A stretch of 48,796 nt of DNA from DATKZH01 sp964475955. Lineage in GTDB: Bacteria; Planctomycetota; Planctomycetia; Pirellulales; Thermoguttaceae. The notes under the pieces are model-generated. The model did not search any database, was not told the origin of the DNA, and saw only the letters and a list, made by a program, of their open reading frames with translations. The stretch's first letter is position 1, and every line of letters starts with the position of its first letter. The translations under genes and the position numbers were made by a program. The stretch spans positions 1 to 48,796 of the forward strand of contig CAYYZY010000041.1 in the NCBI GenBank assembly GCA_964475955.1, in the 5' to 3' direction. Below are positions 15,632 through 24,524 of the stretch, one piece after another.

Positions 15632-17836
15632 ATGTCCAAACAGGTCTTCACGCAAGTGATCCGAGGCGCCCACCAGTGGGTGACGCAGGCTGAGGAGGCC
15701 TTCGAGAAAGCCCTGGCCGAGCACGGCCCCGAAACGCCCATCGGCTGGGGCCCGCTGACGGCCTACAGTCTTCCCATGTCGTATTCGCTGATGGGGCTGG
15801 AGGTCAAAACGCTCGGCGGGCTGCGGCCCCAGGTGGAGCACGCCCGGGAACTGCTCAAGCCCGTGCCGACCGACGACATGTGGCTCCCGTACCTGGGCGA
15901 CGGGCTCGACGCCGGCGCGGCCTCGATGCTGGCGCAGGAGGCGTTGGCCGCGCTTCGCACGGTGGACGGCTACCAGACGCCGCCCGGCTGGCAGGGCTTC
16001 ATCTCCGACACGATCATGCGCGAGCTGGGCATCCAGTTGGTCGACGGCCGCATGCCCGGCTTCGCGGCGATTCTCGGTCCGGCCCCCACGACCGAGATCG
16101 CCGTGAAGGTGGTCCGCGACTTGCAGGAGCGGAGCATCCTCGCCTTCCTCTGCGCCAACCGCGACGGCCAGACGATGCGCGAGCAGATGGTCGAAGGGGG
16201 CGTGTTCAGCGACGACGCGCCGCTGGAGGAGTGCTGGGACCTGTACGTCGTGCCGGTCGGCCCCGACACGCTCGACGGCATCTACGTGCTCAACTGGTCG
16301 ATCCGCAGCGCGCTCACCTTCGGGGGCCACAAGCGCGGCGAGGCGCGCAAATGCCTCGATTACACCAAGCGGCGGATCCACGCCTTCGGGATCACGTTCG
16401 GGGACGTCCCCGACGACTGGTACGCGCTGGGCGCCGGCGCGATCCTGATGGGCTATCCGGTCATCTCCGACTCGACCTCCACGCCCGAGATCCGCCCCAC
16501 CGGCGTCACCGTGCGCGAGGAGATCGTGGTCGAGGCCGATTACGACAAGCTGGTGCCCGCCTGCATCGACACCCGGGCGGTGAAGGTCAAGATCGAGAAG
16601 ATCGACATCCCCGTGGGCTACGCCGCGGCGTTCGAGGGCGAGCGGGTGCGCAAGGACGACATGCACGTGCAGTTCGGGTTCAAGTACTCCGACGCGGTCG
16701 AGTACGCCTACACGGTCGACTCGGGCGACGTGCAGGACGGCGACATTCAGGTCGTCGGGCCCGACATCGACTCGGTCGAGCCGGGCGGGGCGATGCCCCT
16801 GTCGATCGAGGTGCAGATTGCCGGGCGGAAGATGCAGCGCGACTTCGAGGGGATCATGGAGCGGCAGATCCACCTCTACACGAGCCACGCGATGGGCTTC
16901 ATGCACACGGGCCAGCGGGACCAGCTTTGGTGCCGCATCAGCAAGAAGGCGTTCGCGGCCGGATTCCGCCTGCGGCATCTGGGCACGATCCTCCATGCCA
17001 AGCTCCACGACGACTACGCCGGGATCGTCGACAAGGTGGCCGTGCGGATCTCGACCGAGCCGGAACGGGTGAAGGCCGTGATCCAGACGGCCCAAGAGGC
17101 GTTCCGCTACCGCGACGACCGCATCGCCGGCATGACCGACGAGTCGGTCGACACCTTCTACAGTTGCACGGTCTGCCAGAGCTACGCCCCGGACCACGTC
17201 TGCGTGATCACGCCGCAGCGCCTGGGGCTGTGCGGGGCGTACAACTGGCTCGACGGGCGGGCGAATTACGAGATCAACCCGACCGGGCCGAACCAGCCCA
17301 TCGCCAAGGGCCGGACGATCGACCTGGAGAAGGGCGAGTGGGAGGGCGTCAACAAGTTCGTGTACGAGAACTCGAACCGCAAGGTCGAGCGATTCTGCGC
17401 GTACAGCCTGATGGAAGCGCCGATGACCAGTTGCGGCTGCTTCGAGTGCATCGTGGCGATCCTCCCGCTGGCCAACGGCGTGATGGTGGTCAACCGGGAG
17501 TTCTTGGGGATGACGCCTTCGGGGATGACCTTCGGGGAGTTGGCCTCGGTGACCGGGGGCGGCGCGCAGACGCCCGGCTTCATCGGCGTCGGCCGATTGT
17601 ACCTGTCCAGCCCCAAGTTTCTCTCGGCCGATGGCGGGGTGAAGCGGCTCGTCTGGATGCCCCAGGACCTGAAGGAGGGGATTCGGGAGCGATTCGCGAA
17701 GGAAGCGGAGCGGATCGGCATGCCCGATCTGTGGGACAAGATCGCCACCGAGGAGGACGCCACGACCGAGGAAGAGGTGGCCGAGCACCTGGCCAAAGTC
17801 GGCCACCCCGCCATGGAGCTCGAAATGTTGATGTGA
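15632..17836 (+). CDS. acsB: Acetyl-CoA synthase (CODH/ACS beta subunit)
   Basis: A 734-residue bacterial-type acetyl-CoA synthase, which condenses CO, a corrinoid-bound methyl group and CoA. All A-cluster ligands are present: C512, C515, C524 and C534 in 'SCTVCQSYAPDHVCVITPQR' and 'LGLCGAY' for the [4Fe-4S] cluster, and C601/C603 in 'TSCGCFEC' for the distal nickel. The N-terminal domain that contacts CODH in the bacterial enzyme is retained, unlike the shorter archaeal CdhC. ATG at 15632 follows 'cggaggcatcg'. The gene lies next to acsC, acsF and the corrinoid activator, and its numbering differs by only about six residues from the Moorella enzyme as I recall it. Confidence 0.97.
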   Translation: MSKQVFTQVIRGAHQWVTQAEEAFEKALAEHGPETPIGWGPLTAYSLPMSYSLMGLEVKTLGGLRPQVEHARELLKPVPTDDMWLPYLGDGLDAGAASMLAQEALAALRTVDGYQTPPGWQGFISDTIMRELGIQLVDGRMPGFAAILGPAPTTEIAVKVVRDLQERSILAFLCANRDGQTMREQMVEGGVFSDDAPLEECWDLYVVPVGPDTLDGIYVLNWSIRSALTFGGHKRGEARKCLDYTKRRIHAFGITFGDVPDDWYALGAGAILMGYPVISDSTSTPEIRPTGVTVREEIVVEADYDKLVPACIDTRAVKVKIEKIDIPVGYAAAFEGERVRKDDMHVQFGFKYSDAVEYAYTVDSGDVQDGDIQVVGPDIDSVEPGGAMPLSIEVQIAGRKMQRDFEGIMERQIHLYTSHAMGFMHTGQRDQLWCRISKKAFAAGFRLRHLGTILHAKLHDDYAGIVDKVAVRISTEPERVKAVIQTAQEAFRYRDDRIAGMTDESVDTFYSCTVCQSYAPDHVCVITPQRLGLCGAYNWLDGRANYEINPTGPNQPIAKGRTIDLEKGEWEGVNKFVYENSNRKVERFCAYSLMEAPMTSCGCFECIVAILPLANGVMVVNREFLGMTPSGMTFGELASVTGGGAQTPGFIGVGRLYLSSPKFLSADGGVKRLVWMPQDLKEGIRERFAKEAERIGMPDLWDKIATEEDATTEEEVAEHLAKVGHPAMELEMLM

Positions 17837-17843
17837 TCGCCCG

Positions 17844-17869
17844 ATGCCTGCGTGCTTGCACGTACGCAG
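17844..17869. repeat. Small hairpin between acsB and acsC
   Basis: GCCTGCGT (17844-17851) pairs with ACGCAGGC (17862-17869) over a 10-base loop, just after the acsB stop. The following 120 bases up to acsC are GC-rich spacer. It might slow transcription or protect the transcript end; no T-run follows, so it is not a classical terminator. Confidence 0.4.
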
Positions 17870-17992
17870 GCGCGCACGGCGCCACCATGCCCGCGGGCTG
17901 CAGCCGGCGGGTGTGCCCGCTACGGCAAGGGAAAAGCGACACGCGTGGGTGCAAGCACCTACCCTACTGCGAACCGTTTGCGAGGAGGAGCG

Positions 17993-19330
17993 ATGGCACT
18001 TACAGGCTTGGATATCTACAAGCAGTTGCCCAAGAGCAACTGCAAGGACTGCGGCTTCCCCACGTGCCTGGCCTTCGCCATGAAGATGGCGGCCGGGCAG
18101 GTTTCGCTGGACAAGTGCCCGCACGTGACCGAGGAGGCCCAGGCGGCCCTCGAGTCGGCTTCCCGGCCGCCCATCCAACTGGTCACCATCGGCGCCGGCG
18201 ATCGGGAGACCAAGGTCGGCAACGAGACGCAGCTCTACCGCCACGAGGAGAAGTTCTATCGGCCCACGGCCGTGGCCGTGCGCGTCTCCGATACGCTGGA
18301 CGACGACGCGCTCGCCCAGCGGGCCGAAAAGATCGGCTGCCTCGGCTTCGAGCGCGTGGGGACGACGATCCGGGTGAACCTGGTCGCCGTCTGCAACGAG
18401 TCGGCAGACGCCGAGAAGTTCGCCAACGCGGCCCGGCTGGCCGCCGAGAAGTCGAACCTCGCATGCGTGCTCATGTCGGCCAGCGCCGCCAACCTCGACA
18501 AGGCCGCGGGGGCCCTTTCGGGCCAGCGGCCGCTGTTGTACATCTCCGAGCCGGCCGAGGCCGAGGCGGCCGCCAAGGTGGCCAAGGAAAACGGCTGCCC
18601 GCTGGCCGTGCGCGCCGAGAGCGTGGAAGACTTCGCCGAGTTGACGCCCAAGCTCACCGCGGCGGGAGTCGAGGAACTGGTGCTGGACCCGGGCACGCGC
18701 GACCTGAAGTCGACGCTCGAGGCGTTGACCATGATCCGCCGGCTTGCCCTGAAGGGGTTCCGCGCGGCCGGCTACCCGGCCATGGCCTTCGCGCTGGCCG
18801 ACGACCCGACGCTCCAGGCGGTGGAGGCGAGCACCTACGTGGCCAAGTACGCTGGCGTGGTGGTGACCGACGCCATCGAGCCCTGGCAGATGCTCCCCAT
18901 CCTCACCACGCGCCAGGATATCTTCATCGACCCGCAGAAGCCGGTCGCCGTGGAACCGAAGCTGTACGAAGTGGGCGAGGTGGGAGACGAGTCGCCGCTT
19001 TTGGTGACGACCAACTTCTCGCTCAGCTACTACTCGGTGGAAGGGGAGGTGGAGGCCAGCCGCGTGCCGGCCTACATCCTCTCGGTCGACACCGAAGGCA
19101 CCTCGGTGCTCACCGCCTGGGCCTCCGACAAGTTCAACGCCGAGACGATCACCGAGTCGATCAAGAAGTCGGGCATCGAGGACCGGGTCTCGCACCGGCA
19201 GGTCGTGATCCCCGGATTCGTGGCCGTGCTTTCGGCGGGCGTGGAGGACGAGTCGGGCTGGTCGGTGCAGATCGGTCCCAAGGAGGCCTCGGGTCTGCCC
19301 AGCTTCCTGAAGAACCAGTGGAAACCCTAG
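17993..19330 (+). CDS. acsC: Corrinoid iron-sulfur protein large subunit
   Basis: A 445-residue subunit of the corrinoid iron-sulfur protein, which carries the methyl group from AcsE to acetyl-CoA synthase. The N-terminal [4Fe-4S] motif C17, C20, C25, C42 ('NCKDCGFPTC...LDKC') is intact and is followed by the TIM-barrel and the C-terminal B12-binding domain ('GEVGDESPLLVTTNFSLSYY' and 'YILSVDTEGTSVLTAW'). ATG at 17993 has 'cgaggaggagcg' before it. Length is normal. Its partner acsD lies 3.2 kb downstream, separated by the activator and acsF genes. Confidence 0.96.
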   Translation: MALTGLDIYKQLPKSNCKDCGFPTCLAFAMKMAAGQVSLDKCPHVTEEAQAALESASRPPIQLVTIGAGDRETKVGNETQLYRHEEKFYRPTAVAVRVSDTLDDDALAQRAEKIGCLGFERVGTTIRVNLVAVCNESADAEKFANAARLAAEKSNLACVLMSASAANLDKAAGALSGQRPLLYISEPAEAEAAAKVAKENGCPLAVRAESVEDFAELTPKLTAAGVEELVLDPGTRDLKSTLEALTMIRRLALKGFRAAGYPAMAFALADDPTLQAVEASTYVAKYAGVVVTDAIEPWQMLPILTTRQDIFIDPQKPVAVEPKLYEVGEVGDESPLLVTTNFSLSYYSVEGEVEASRVPAYILSVDTEGTSVLTAWASDKFNAETITESIKKSGIEDRVSHRQVVIPGFVAVLSAGVEDESGWSVQIGPKEASGLPSFLKNQWKP

Positions 19331-19343
19331 CAGAAGGCGCATT

Positions 19344-21335
19344 GTGGCCGACTACCGCATCCGTTTCCTCCCCGAAGGACAAGAGACGACCGTCGACGAG
19401 GAGAGTACGCTCCTGGCGGCTGCGCGCCAGGCGGGCGTCTACGTGGGCGCGATTTGCGGGGGCGAGGGGGTGTGCGGCAAGTGCCGCGTGATCGTGCGCG
19501 AAGGCGACGTCAGCGGCGAGTCGACGGAGTTCCTCACGCGCGACGAGATCCGCCGCGGCTACGTGCTGGCCTGCCAGGTGGTTCCCCGCAGCGACCTGGT
19601 GGTGGAGGTCCCGCCCGAATCCCGGCTGGTCGGCTACGAGGGCCTGGGCCGCGAGAGCGAACGGTTTCGCGACTTCGCCCACCGCGGGGCGGAACCCCCA
19701 CCCACGAAGCTGGCCCCGCTGGTCGACAAGTTCTCGCTCGCCCTGCCCGAGCCCACGCTCGACGACCCCACGGCCGACCAGGAGCGAGTGCTCGAAGCGG
19801 TGGCCAGGAAGCGCCCCGGCGCGGTGCAGATGGGCTGGAAGATCGCGCGCGAACTGCCGCGCGTGCTGCGGCGGCGCGAAGTGCGGCGGTCGGCCTGGAA
19901 ATGGAATTGGGACGGGCGCGTCACGGCCACGGTCGCGTTGCGGGGCGACGTGAACGAGGTCGTGTTCGTGGAGCCGGGCGACACGTCGGACCGGAGCTTC
20001 GGCCTGGCGCTCGACGTGGGCACCACCACGATCGTCGCCCACCTGGTCGACCTCACCTCCGGAACCACGCGCGAGGCCGCCGCCAAGTACAACTCGCAGA
20101 TCGAGTACGGCGCCGACGTCATCAACCGCATCAACTCCGCCCGGCAGCCCGGCGGCGCCGAAGCCCTGCACCAGGCCATCATCCGCGACGTGGAAGCGCT
20201 CATCGGCGAGCTGGTCGAGCGGGCGCAGATCGGGCGGGGCGACATCCAGTGCGTCGTCGCGTCGGGCAACACGGCGATGCTCCACTTCCTGCTCGGGTTC
20301 GAGGCCGACCTGATCCGCTTGAGCCCCTTCGTCCCGGCGGCCACCACGCCGCCCCCGCTCCGCGCGGCCGAGGTGGGCCTGCGCATCCACCCGCGCGGCA
20401 TCCTCTACACGCTCCCCATGGTCGGCAGCTTCGTCGGGGGCGACCTGACGGCCGGCATCCTCGTTTCCCGCCTGCACCGGTCCGAAGGGCTTTCGCTCCT
20501 GTTGGACGTGGGCACCAACGGCGAGGTGGTGCTGGGCGGCCGCGACTTCATCGTCGCCTGCTCCGCCTCGGCCGGCCCCGCGTTCGAGGGCGGGTCGGTC
20601 ACCTGCGGCATGCGCGCCACCTACGGGGCGATCGACGGCGTGCGCATCTTCCGGCGAGGGCTCGCCGTGTCGGCCACCACCATCGACGACAGCCCCCCCA
20701 TGGGCCTCTGCGGCACCGGCCTGATCGAGGCGCTCTCGGAGATGTTCCTGGCCGGCGTGGTCGACCGAAGCGGCCGCTTCCAGGTCAGCCGCGCCCCGGA
20801 CCGCTTCCGCACCTGCGACGAAGACGGCCGGCCCGAGTTCGTGTTGGTCTCGCGCCGGGAGTCGGGCGGCCCGCGCGACGTGGTCATCCGCGAGCCCGAC
20901 GTCGAAAACCTCATCCGCACCAAGGGCTCGATCTACGCGGCCATCGACTCCATGGTGCAGGCGGTGGGGGTCTCGGTGGCCGACATCGAGAACGTCTACG
21001 TGGCCGGCGCGTTCGGCAACCGGCTCGACGTGGCCAGTTGCGTGACCATCGGACTGCTCCCCGACGTCCCCGCCGAACGGATCCACTTCATCGGCAACAG
21101 CTCCGTGGCCGGCGCCAAGCTCGTGATGCTCAGCCGCGAGATGTTCGACGAAGTCAACCGCGTCCGCGATCGGGTGACGTACGCGGAGCTGATGGTCGAC
21201 CCGGCCTACATGCAGCGGTTCACGTCGGCCTGCTTCCTGCCCCACACGGAGCTTTCCCGCTTCCCCCGGGTGCAGGAGCGGCTCGAGGCGCGGGCGGACG
21301 CGGCCGGGGCGTTCAGCACTTCCAAAACGCATTGA
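19344..21335 (+). CDS. acsV: ATP-dependent reductive activator of corrinoid protein (RACo/AcsV)
   Basis: A 663-residue protein with an N-terminal plant-type [2Fe-2S] ferredoxin domain (C38, C44, C47, C77 in 'AICGGEGVCGKCRV' and 'VLACQV') and a C-terminal ASKHA ATPase domain (DUF4445-like). The phosphate loops 'LALDVGTTTIVAHLVDL' and 'LLLDVGTNGEVVLGG' and 'VYVAGAFGNRLDV' are visible. Such activators use ATP to re-reduce the inactive Co(II) state of the corrinoid protein. GTG at 19344 follows 'agaaggcg', 13 bases after acsC, so the pair is probably cotranscribed. The symbol follows common use for this position in acs clusters. Confidence 0.92.
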   Translation: MADYRIRFLPEGQETTVDEESTLLAAARQAGVYVGAICGGEGVCGKCRVIVREGDVSGESTEFLTRDEIRRGYVLACQVVPRSDLVVEVPPESRLVGYEGLGRESERFRDFAHRGAEPPPTKLAPLVDKFSLALPEPTLDDPTADQERVLEAVARKRPGAVQMGWKIARELPRVLRRREVRRSAWKWNWDGRVTATVALRGDVNEVVFVEPGDTSDRSFGLALDVGTTTIVAHLVDLTSGTTREAAAKYNSQIEYGADVINRINSARQPGGAEALHQAIIRDVEALIGELVERAQIGRGDIQCVVASGNTAMLHFLLGFEADLIRLSPFVPAATTPPPLRAAEVGLRIHPRGILYTLPMVGSFVGGDLTAGILVSRLHRSEGLSLLLDVGTNGEVVLGGRDFIVACSASAGPAFEGGSVTCGMRATYGAIDGVRIFRRGLAVSATTIDDSPPMGLCGTGLIEALSEMFLAGVVDRSGRFQVSRAPDRFRTCDEDGRPEFVLVSRRESGGPRDVVIREPDVENLIRTKGSIYAAIDSMVQAVGVSVADIENVYVAGAFGNRLDVASCVTIGLLPDVPAERIHFIGNSSVAGAKLVMLSREMFDEVNRVRDRVTYAELMVDPAYMQRFTSACFLPHTELSRFPRVQERLEARADAAGAFSTSKTH

Positions 21336-21349
21336 GAAAGGAACGGGCT

Positions 21350-22123
21350 TTGCGACTTTCACTTGCAGTCGCCGGCAAAGGAGGCACGGGGAAGACGACG
21401 GTTTCGGCGCTGGTGGTCCGCGCGCTCCGGGAGGCGGGGGTGAAGCCGATCCTGGCCGTCGACGCCGATCCCAACTCGAGCCTCGCCGACGCGCTCGGCG
21501 TCGATCCCGGCACGCCCCTGGCCGACGTCCGCGAACAAGGCTCCAGCCCGGAAGGATCGCCCCAAAGCGGCGTGGGGCGCGCCCGGGCCGTCGACGACGA
21601 CGTCCAGCGTGCGATCACCGAGGCCGACGGGTTCGACCTGATCACCATGGGGCGCGGCGAAGGGCCCCGCTGCTACTGCTACGTCAACAACCTGTTGCGC
21701 AAATCGCTCGACGCGCTGGCGCGCAACTACCAGGCGGTGGTTCTCGACAACGAGGCCGGCATGGAGCACCTTTCGCGTCGAACGACCAACAACATGGACT
21801 TCCTCATCACGGTGGCCAACCCCGCGCTGCCGTCGATCCGCGCGGCGAGTCGGATCCTGGCCCTTGCGCGCCAGTTGCCCGTCCAGATCGAGCATCGGGC
21901 CGTGCTGGTGAATCGGGCCGTGCCGGGACCGTGGGCCCCGCCGATCGAGGAGGCGATCGCCGGGCTGGAGGGCGAACGGCTTCCCGACGTTCCGCAAGAC
22001 GACGCCGTCGAGCGCGCCGGGGCCGCCGGGGCCGCCGTGTTCACCCTGCCCGCCGACGCCCCGGCCGTCGCGGCCGTCACGAACCTCGTCGACCTGCTGC
22101 GCCGCAGCGCGTCGACCGCGTGA
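21350..22123 (+). CDS. acsF: AcsF/CooC-type ATPase for ACS or CODH maturation
   Basis: A 257-residue P-loop ATPase, paralogous to the CooC at 6545. Walker A GKGGTGKTT is at 9-17, 'VDADPNSSLADAL' follows, and the metal-binding pair C108/C110 occurs as 'CYCYVNNLLR', the form usual for AcsF next to acsB. The conserved 'DNEAGMEHLSRRT' segment is present. The start is TTG at 21350 with 'gaaagga' upstream; there is no ATG or GTG before the P-loop, and the frame further upstream overlaps the activator gene. It would deliver nickel to the A-cluster or C-cluster; which client it serves is inference from position. Confidence 0.92.
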   Translation: MRLSLAVAGKGGTGKTTVSALVVRALREAGVKPILAVDADPNSSLADALGVDPGTPLADVREQGSSPEGSPQSGVGRARAVDDDVQRAITEADGFDLITMGRGEGPRCYCYVNNLLRKSLDALARNYQAVVLDNEAGMEHLSRRTTNNMDFLITVANPALPSIRAASRILALARQLPVQIEHRAVLVNRAVPGPWAPPIEEAIAGLEGERLPDVPQDDAVERAGAAGAAVFTLPADAPAVAAVTNLVDLLRRSASTA

Positions 22124-22520
22124 AAGGAGGAATCCAGGACGCGTAGAACGTGTAGAAGAACGTGCAGATTATGCTTCAGCATATCGAAGCCAGGTAGCCA
22201 CGCAGGTCATGCTCTCGTTCCCAACCGAAGGCTATTCGATATGCTGAAGCATAACCTACGAACTACGAACGGGAACCGGCGGGCCCGGGGGGTCGGCCCG
22301 GGGGTGCGCCAAGCGCAAACGGGTCAACTGGCATGTTTACCGACCCCGGGCTGACGCCCCAGGCACGCCGGCGAAAACGCTCGCTCCTCAGGCGGAGCCG
22401 CTCTCGTTCCCCACGCTCCGCCTGGGGACGCGCGAACGCGAGGCTCCGCCTCGCCCGAAACCGAGACGTACGAAAACGACAACGGCTTCCTGAACCCAAG
22501 CCGACCGAAGGAGACTCTGC
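22124..22520. other. Repeat-filled spacer inside the acs cluster
   Basis: This 397-base space separates acsF from acsD, both plus strand. It holds a perfect 20-base inverted repeat (22169-22188 / 22235-22254) and, at about 22375-22460, GC-rich dyads of the 'cgctccgcctgggg...gaggctccgcctcgc' kind seen in other spacers of this window. No coding frame looks real. Because it interrupts an otherwise compact cluster, acsDE may have a separate transcript or depend on read-through. Confidence 0.6.
22169..22254. repeat. Perfect 20-bp inverted repeat
   Basis: TTATGCTTCAGCATATCGAA at 22169-22188 is the exact reverse complement of 22235-22254, with a 46-base loop. Pairing continues inward (GCC with GGC) with a two-base bulge. 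Each arm also contains the smaller palindrome TATGCTTCAGCATA. The AT-rich arms stand out from the GC-rich surroundings, which suggests an inserted miniature element rather than evolved operon structure. Confidence 0.8.
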
Positions 22521-23483
22521 ATGGCGATTCCCGAAGCAAAAGAGAAGTGGTCGGGACAAGTGAACGCGGTGACGATTGGGGCCACCTCGGCCGAGGGGGG
22601 CACGCGCGGCCGGACCGTCACGGTGGGCGGCGCCACCGGAATCCCGTTCCTCGGCTTCGACGGCGAAACGGCCCACCCGCCCGTCGTGGCCCTCGACGTG
22701 CTCGACCAGTCCCCCGGCGAGTGGCCGCAACCGCTGGCCGAGGTGTACCGCGACGTCTGGTCCGACCCGGCCGCCTGGGCCAAAAGGGTGGCCGAACTGG
22801 GGGCCGACCTGGTCAACCTGCGCCTCGTGTCGACGCACCCCGACGAGGGCGACGCCTCGCCCGAAGCGGCCGCCGAGACGGTGAAGGCCGTGCTCGAAGC
22901 GGTCGATCTGCCGCTGATCGTCTGGGGCTCGAACGTGCCCGAGAAAGACCAACGGGTGATGCCCAAGGTCGCCGAGGCGTGCCAGGGGGAAAACTGCCTT
23001 TTGGGCGCGGTGACCGAGGAGGAGTACCGCACGCTGACGGCGGCCGCGCAAGCCTACGGGCATAAGGTGATCGCCCTGGCGCCGTGCGACATCAACAAGC
23101 AGAAGCAGGTGAACATCCTGGTCAACGACATGGGCTTTCCGATCGAGGACGTCGTGATCTACCCGACCACGGCCTCGCTCGGTTACGGCATGGAATACAT
23201 CTACTCGATCCTGGAGCGGGGGAGGCTGGCAGCCCTGTCGGGCGACAAGCTGATGGCCCAGCCCGTGATCCTCGACGTGGGCCACGAGGCGTGGCGCGCG
23301 AAGGAGGCCCGGTCGGGTGACGAGGTCGCCGACGTGTGGGGCCCCCCGCAGGCGCGCGGGCCGGCGTGGGAGGCCGTCACCGCGTGCGACCTGATCCAGG
23401 GCGGCGCCGATATCCTCATCATGCGCCACCCGGCCGCCGTCGAGGCCGTCCGCGCCGCCGTGGGCCAGCTCGTGGAAGGATGA
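22521..23483 (+). CDS. acsD: Corrinoid iron-sulfur protein small subunit
   Basis: A 320-residue TIM-barrel subunit of the corrinoid iron-sulfur protein; it pairs with AcsC and positions the cobamide for methyl transfer. Family segments include 'PPVVALDVLDQSP', 'GADLVNLRLVSTHPDEGDAS', 'LPLIVWGSNVPEKDQRVMP', 'ALAPCDINKQKQVNILVND' and 'YPTTASLGYGMEYIYSILER'. ATG at 22521 has 'gaaggagactctgc' before it, an excellent site. Length is normal. Separation from acsF by a repeat-rich spacer is unusual. Confidence 0.96.
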   Translation: MAIPEAKEKWSGQVNAVTIGATSAEGGTRGRTVTVGGATGIPFLGFDGETAHPPVVALDVLDQSPGEWPQPLAEVYRDVWSDPAAWAKRVAELGADLVNLRLVSTHPDEGDASPEAAAETVKAVLEAVDLPLIVWGSNVPEKDQRVMPKVAEACQGENCLLGAVTEEEYRTLTAAAQAYGHKVIALAPCDINKQKQVNILVNDMGFPIEDVVIYPTTASLGYGMEYIYSILERGRLAALSGDKLMAQPVILDVGHEAWRAKEARSGDEVADVWGPPQARGPAWEAVTACDLIQGGADILIMRHPAAVEAVRAAVGQLVEG

Positions 23484-23628
23484 GGGATAAAGGATGAGGG
23501 ATGAAGGTTGAGGGTTGAGAGTCAGGGGCTCCGGAAGGACCCGATGAGCGAGGCAGCGTCTTCACCGCTTCTTACTCCCCGCTCCCAACTCCCCACTCAC
23601 GACTCGGCCATGCAACGGGAGGGAATTG

Positions 23629-24441
23629 ATGATCATCTTCAGCGAGCGGATCAACGGCATGTATCGCGACGTCCGCCGGGCGATCAACGAGAAGGAGAAG
23701 GGGGTCGTCCACGAGTTGGCCAAGGAGCAGGTGGCGGGCGGGGCCGACGTGATGGACGTCAACCTCGGCCCCACCAAGGGCGACCCCGTGGACAACTTCG
23801 TCTGGCTGGCCCAAACCGTGAGCGAGGTGACCGACCTGCCCATCTCGCTCGATAGCGCCAAACCCAAGGTCCTGGCCGAGGCCGTTCCGCGGGTGAAGGA
23901 AGCGCTTCCCAACGCCAAGCTCGTGATCAATTCGTCGACGGCCGCCGCCGACTGCATGGAGCGGCTGATCCCGGTGGCGGCCGAGCACGGGGCGGGTATC
24001 ATCGGGCTGACGATGGACCAGGAGGGCGTGCCGGGGGACGTCGAGAAACGCGTCGAGTGCGGGGCCGCCTTCTTCATGATGGCCACCGAAAGCGGCATCA
24101 TGCCCGACGATATCTACCTCGACCCCATCATCCTGCCCGTCAACGTCGCCTCCAAGCAGCCCTGCAACGTGATGGAGGCGATCCGGCAACTGGCCATCCT
24201 CAGCGACCCGCCGCCGCACTTCATCATCGGGCTGTCGAACGTGAGCCAGAAGTGCCTGATGCGCACCTTGATCAACCGCACGTACCTGGTGATGTGCATC
24301 ACCGCCGGCCTCGACTCGGCCATCATGGACGCCGCCGATAAGGACCTGGTCGAAGCCGCCATCACGGCCGAGGTCCTGATGGAAAAATACCTCTACAGCG
24401 ACGACTACGTCAAAGCGTGGCGCATGCAGAAGGGCATCTGA
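23629..24441 (+). CDS. acsE: Methyltetrahydrofolate:corrinoid iron-sulfur protein methyltransferase
   Basis: A 270-residue pterin-binding TIM-barrel methyltransferase, which passes the methyl group of 5-methyltetrahydrofolate to the AcsCD corrinoid. Typical segments are 'IIFSERINGMYRDVRRAI', 'GGADVMDVNLGPTKGDP', 'LPISLDSAKPKVLAEA', 'LVINSSTAA' and 'FIIGLSNVSQKC'. ATG at 23629 follows 'cgggaggg'; a TTG three bases earlier is also possible. It is the last gene of the pathway in the window. The 145 bases before it are low-complexity repeat spacer ('aaggatgagggatgaagg', 'ctccccgctcccaactcccc'). Confidence 0.96.
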   Translation: MIIFSERINGMYRDVRRAINEKEKGVVHELAKEQVAGGADVMDVNLGPTKGDPVDNFVWLAQTVSEVTDLPISLDSAKPKVLAEAVPRVKEALPNAKLVINSSTAAADCMERLIPVAAEHGAGIIGLTMDQEGVPGDVEKRVECGAAFFMMATESGIMPDDIYLDPIILPVNVASKQPCNVMEAIRQLAILSDPPPHFIIGLSNVSQKCLMRTLINRTYLVMCITAGLDSAIMDAADKDLVEAAITAEVLMEKYLYSDDYVKAWRMQKGI

Positions 24442-24524
24442 GCATCCCCACGCCGGGCTCTGCCTGCCATCAAGCGCGCTCGCGGCGAGGGAAGGGGAGG
24501 TCGAAGCAAACGTTCTCGGTTCCC

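Noticed and set aside
15494..19342. Very long minus-strand open frame (1282 codons) opposite acsB and acsC
   Set aside because: It is antisense to genes with all catalytic residues, is rich in His, Arg and Gly, and has no family resemblance; it arises from strong third-position GC bias.
19161..21362. 733-codon minus-strand frame opposite the corrinoid activator
   Set aside because: Shadow of the clearly identified activator gene.
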